Assembly: GCA_937898635.1 (NCBI GenBank)
Contig: CALEJW010000262.1
Span: 1 to 7,681, forward strand
DNA length: 7,681 bases
Origin: an uncultured Pseudomonadota bacterium
Lineage (GTDB): Bacteria > Pseudomonadota > Gammaproteobacteria > Burkholderiales > Usitatibacteraceae
Direction of reading: 5' to 3'
The notes beneath the pieces were generated by a model. The model was not told the origin of the DNA and ran no database searches. It saw only the letters and a list, made by a program, of their open reading frames with translations. Position 1 is the first letter of the stretch. Every line of letters begins with the position of its first letter. A program made the position numbers and the translations under genes. Positions 5,799 through 7,681 of this stretch are shown one piece after another.

Positions 5799-7681
5799 AT
5801 GAAGATCCAGGCACGAACCAGCATGGCAGCACTCGCCGCCGTCGCGGCACTGGCGTGGACGCCCCTCGGGGCCTCGGCGCAGGCGGTGAGCGGCACGGTC
5901 ACCGACGGGGGCAAGCAGGCGATTTCCGGCGCGACCGTGTTCCTCGTGCCCGCGGCCGACGTCGCGAAGATGCGCAAGGCGCCTTCGTTCAACATCCGGC
6001 GCAACGTCGACGACGACGAGCCGATGGAGGACAACCTCGTCGCCAACGGCGACAAGTACCCGCAGGCGGTGACCGACGGCAAGGGCGGCTTCGCCTTCGC
6101 CAACGCGCCGGCCGGCAAGTACTTCGTGTACGTGGTGCCCGACGACGACCGGCACCTGCCCGGCGGCACGCTCACCAACAAGGCGATGACCACGGCCGAG
6201 CTCTCCGCCAAGCCGCTCGCGATCCAGGTCTCGGGCAAGTCCCCGGCCAACGCGACCTACATCGGCAGCTCCAAGTGCATGAAGTGCCACGACGACTACG
6301 CCGGCTTCACGAAGACCGCGCACAAGCTGGGCATCATGGTCGTGGGCAAGCCGAGCAAGCTGCAGGACACCTCGCGCTTCCCCGGCATGAACGACGGCCT
6401 GAAGAAGCTCCAGGCGGGCGCGAAGTTCTACCTGCACGGCTTCGACAAGGGCCGCGGCTTCGACAAGTACCAGGTCTCGGAAAAGGCCCCCGCCGACATG
6501 AAGTCGGTGAGCTTCACCGCGACCTTCTTCACCGACAAGGACGGCTCGCTCAAGCTGAAGACCGAGAACGCGCGCGACAAGGCCGACAAGCCCCGCGTCT
6601 ACCCGGTCGAGAAGACCTACGGCGGCCCCGTGTACAAGCAGCGCTACCTCATCCGCGTCGGCGCCGAGACCTACCCCTTCCTGCAGTACAACACCGAGGG
6701 CAAGGACGCCTACGCCGACCGCACCCGCAAGCCCTGGCGCGACTACCACGGCGACTGGCTCTATGACGAGGCCAAGGGCAAGCTGAAGGATCCCCCGAAG
6801 GGCAAGTCCTTCGAGATCCAGTGCGCGTCCTGTCACTACGCCGGCTACTCGCTCACGCCGACGGTGGAAGGCGGCTTCGTCGCGGACGCCGCCAACGACC
6901 CGAACGGGGAGATGGACATCGACGGCGACGGCGTGCCGAACGAGCTGAACGTGGGCTGCGAGACCTGCCACGGACCGGGCTCCGAGCACGCCAAGGCGAC
7001 GCTGCGGCGCAGGGCGTCCACGATCGTGAACCCCGCGAAGCTCGCCTCCGAGCGCTCCATGGTCATCTGCAACCAGTGCCACAGCCGGCCGCAGGGGACC
7101 ATGAAGACGGACCAGCCCATCAACAAGGACAACCGGATGCTCACCCCCGGCATCAGCCGCAACGAGTACCTGGTGAACCACACCTCGCGGGAGGACGCGG
7201 CGCAGAAGGACTTCTGGCCCGACGGCGTGCACTCCAAGAGCCACCACCAGCAGGCGACCGACCTCGTCCGCTCGAAGCACTACACCAACGAGAACCAGGT
7301 CCTCAACTGCGCCGACTGCCACGACCCGCACGGCAAGGCCGGCATCCGCTTCCAGCTCAAGGCCGAGGCGCGCGACGGCAAGGACACGCTCTGCGCGAGC
7401 TGCCACAAGGTGGACATGAAGGAGCACACCGCGAAGACGGTGGGCGAGGCGCACACCCGCAAGATCGCCTGCGTGGACTGCCACATGACCAAGACCATGC
7501 AGACGGGCGCGGGCCTGGGCGAGGGCATCGAGGGCAAGGGCGGCAAGAAGTACTGGATGAACGACATCACCTCGCACCTCTTCGACGTGCCGCGCATCAC
7601 CAACAAGGGCGTGAAGGGCGTCGAGCCGGGCAAGGCCATGCCGATCCCGTACACCAACGCCTGCGGCACCTGCCACGAGGC
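5799..7681 (+). CDS. Periplasmic multiheme cytochrome c with N-terminal carboxypeptidase-regulatory-like domain (3' truncated by window)
   Basis: 627 residues are visible and the frame is still open at the window edge. Residues 1-27 are a signal peptide (MKIQAR, alanine/leucine core, GASA before Q28), so it is exported and matured by cytochrome c biogenesis. Residues about 29-130 form a beta-sandwich of the carboxypeptidase-regulatory/transthyretin type (VSGTVTDGGKQAISGATVFL, later GKGGFAFANAPAGKYFVYV). Eight CXXCH heme motifs follow, with first Cys at 160 (CMKCH), 342 (CASCH), 387 (CETCH), 424 (CNQCH), 504 (CADCH), 532 (CASCH), 558 (CVDCH) and 622 (CGTCH). Between hemes 1 and 2 lies a heme-free stretch with YGGPVYKQRYL and PWRDYHGDW; GCETCHGPGSEH marks heme 3. 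These resemble the cytochrome c554-like multiheme family (Pfam Cytochrome_C554). DIDGDGVPNELN (373-384) looks like a calcium loop. Probable role: periplasmic electron transfer or a small-molecule redox reaction; substrate unknown. Cotranscribed with PadR. More hemes may follow beyond the window. Confidence 0.9.
   Translation, partial: MKIQARTSMAALAAVAALAWTPLGASAQAVSGTVTDGGKQAISGATVFLVPAADVAKMRKAPSFNIRRNVDDDEPMEDNLVANGDKYPQAVTDGKGGFAFANAPAGKYFVYVVPDDDRHLPGGTLTNKAMTTAELSAKPLAIQVSGKSPANATYIGSSKCMKCHDDYAGFTKTAHKLGIMVVGKPSKLQDTSRFPGMNDGLKKLQAGAKFYLHGFDKGRGFDKYQVSEKAPADMKSVSFTATFFTDKDGSLKLKTENARDKADKPRVYPVEKTYGGPVYKQRYLIRVGAETYPFLQYNTEGKDAYADRTRKPWRDYHGDWLYDEAKGKLKDPPKGKSFEIQCASCHYAGYSLTPTVEGGFVADAANDPNGEMDIDGDGVPNELNVGCETCHGPGSEHAKATLRRRASTIVNPAKLASERSMVICNQCHSRPQGTMKTDQPINKDNRMLTPGISRNEYLVNHTSREDAAQKDFWPDGVHSKSHHQQATDLVRSKHYTNENQVLNCADCHDPHGKAGIRFQLKAEARDGKDTLCASCHKVDMKEHTAKTVGEAHTRKIACVDCHMTKTMQTGAGLGEGIEGKGGKKYWMNDITSHLFDVPRITNKGVKGVEPGKAMPIPYTNACGTCHE

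Noticed and set aside
5251..5802. A 183-codon + strand frame overlapping PadR
   Set aside because: Lies out of frame with the clear PadR winged helix and shows no family features or ribosome site.
5195..6250. N-terminal extension of the DUF349 frame by up to 352 codons
   Set aside because: The extension runs antisense through the PadR gene and the start of the cytochrome gene, which are both well supported, and has no family similarity. The in-frame ATG at 5296 was also considered but adds only a low-complexity stretch before the natural N-terminus.
5706..7676. A 656-codon open frame on the - strand opposite the cytochrome
   Set aside because: Valine/leucine/arginine-rich shadow of the cytochrome gene, which has eight CXXCH motifs and a signal peptide.

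Overview
The window is about 70% GC with long open frames on both strands, and its codon choice is strongly biased to G or C in the third position. This gene content (a GH100/debranching-type hydrolase, a DUF481 outer-membrane protein, a HEAT/DUF349 protein next to a SpeE-like protein, and a periplasmic multiheme cytochrome c) fits a high-GC Gram-negative proteobacterium, most likely betaproteobacterial. That placement is inference; there is no rRNA or marker gene here. I see no mobile element, tRNA, rRNA or CRISPR array.

Left part (1-1518, + strand): the 3' end of a gene for an (alpha/alpha)6-barrel glycoside hydrolase of the neutral-invertase / amylo-alpha-1,6-glucosidase type, then a complete gene for a secreted DUF481 (YdiY-like) beta-barrel protein with its own Shine-Dalgarno.

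Middle (1537-5194, - strand): a two-gene unit read leftwards. A 928-residue protein with HEAT-like N-terminus and repeated DUF349-type helical modules is followed after four bases by a spermidine-synthase-fold protein. This unit converges on the DUF481 gene, and the 18-base gap sits within a hairpin that could terminate both transcripts.

A 231-base divergent intergenic region (5195-5425) holds several inverted repeats: two GC-rich hairpins on the DUF349 side, an FNR/ANR-like box, and a perfect 7-1-7 palindrome just before the next gene.

Right part (5426-7681, + strand): a PadR-family repressor followed after four bases by a multiheme cytochrome c gene that runs off the window. The visible 627 residues hold a signal peptide, a carboxypeptidase-regulatory-like (transthyretin-type) beta domain, and eight CXXCH heme motifs. 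The PadR-cytochrome pair, with its FNR-like box and palindrome, is the most interesting part: it looks like a regulated, probably oxygen-responsive, periplasmic electron-transfer locus continuing beyond the right edge.
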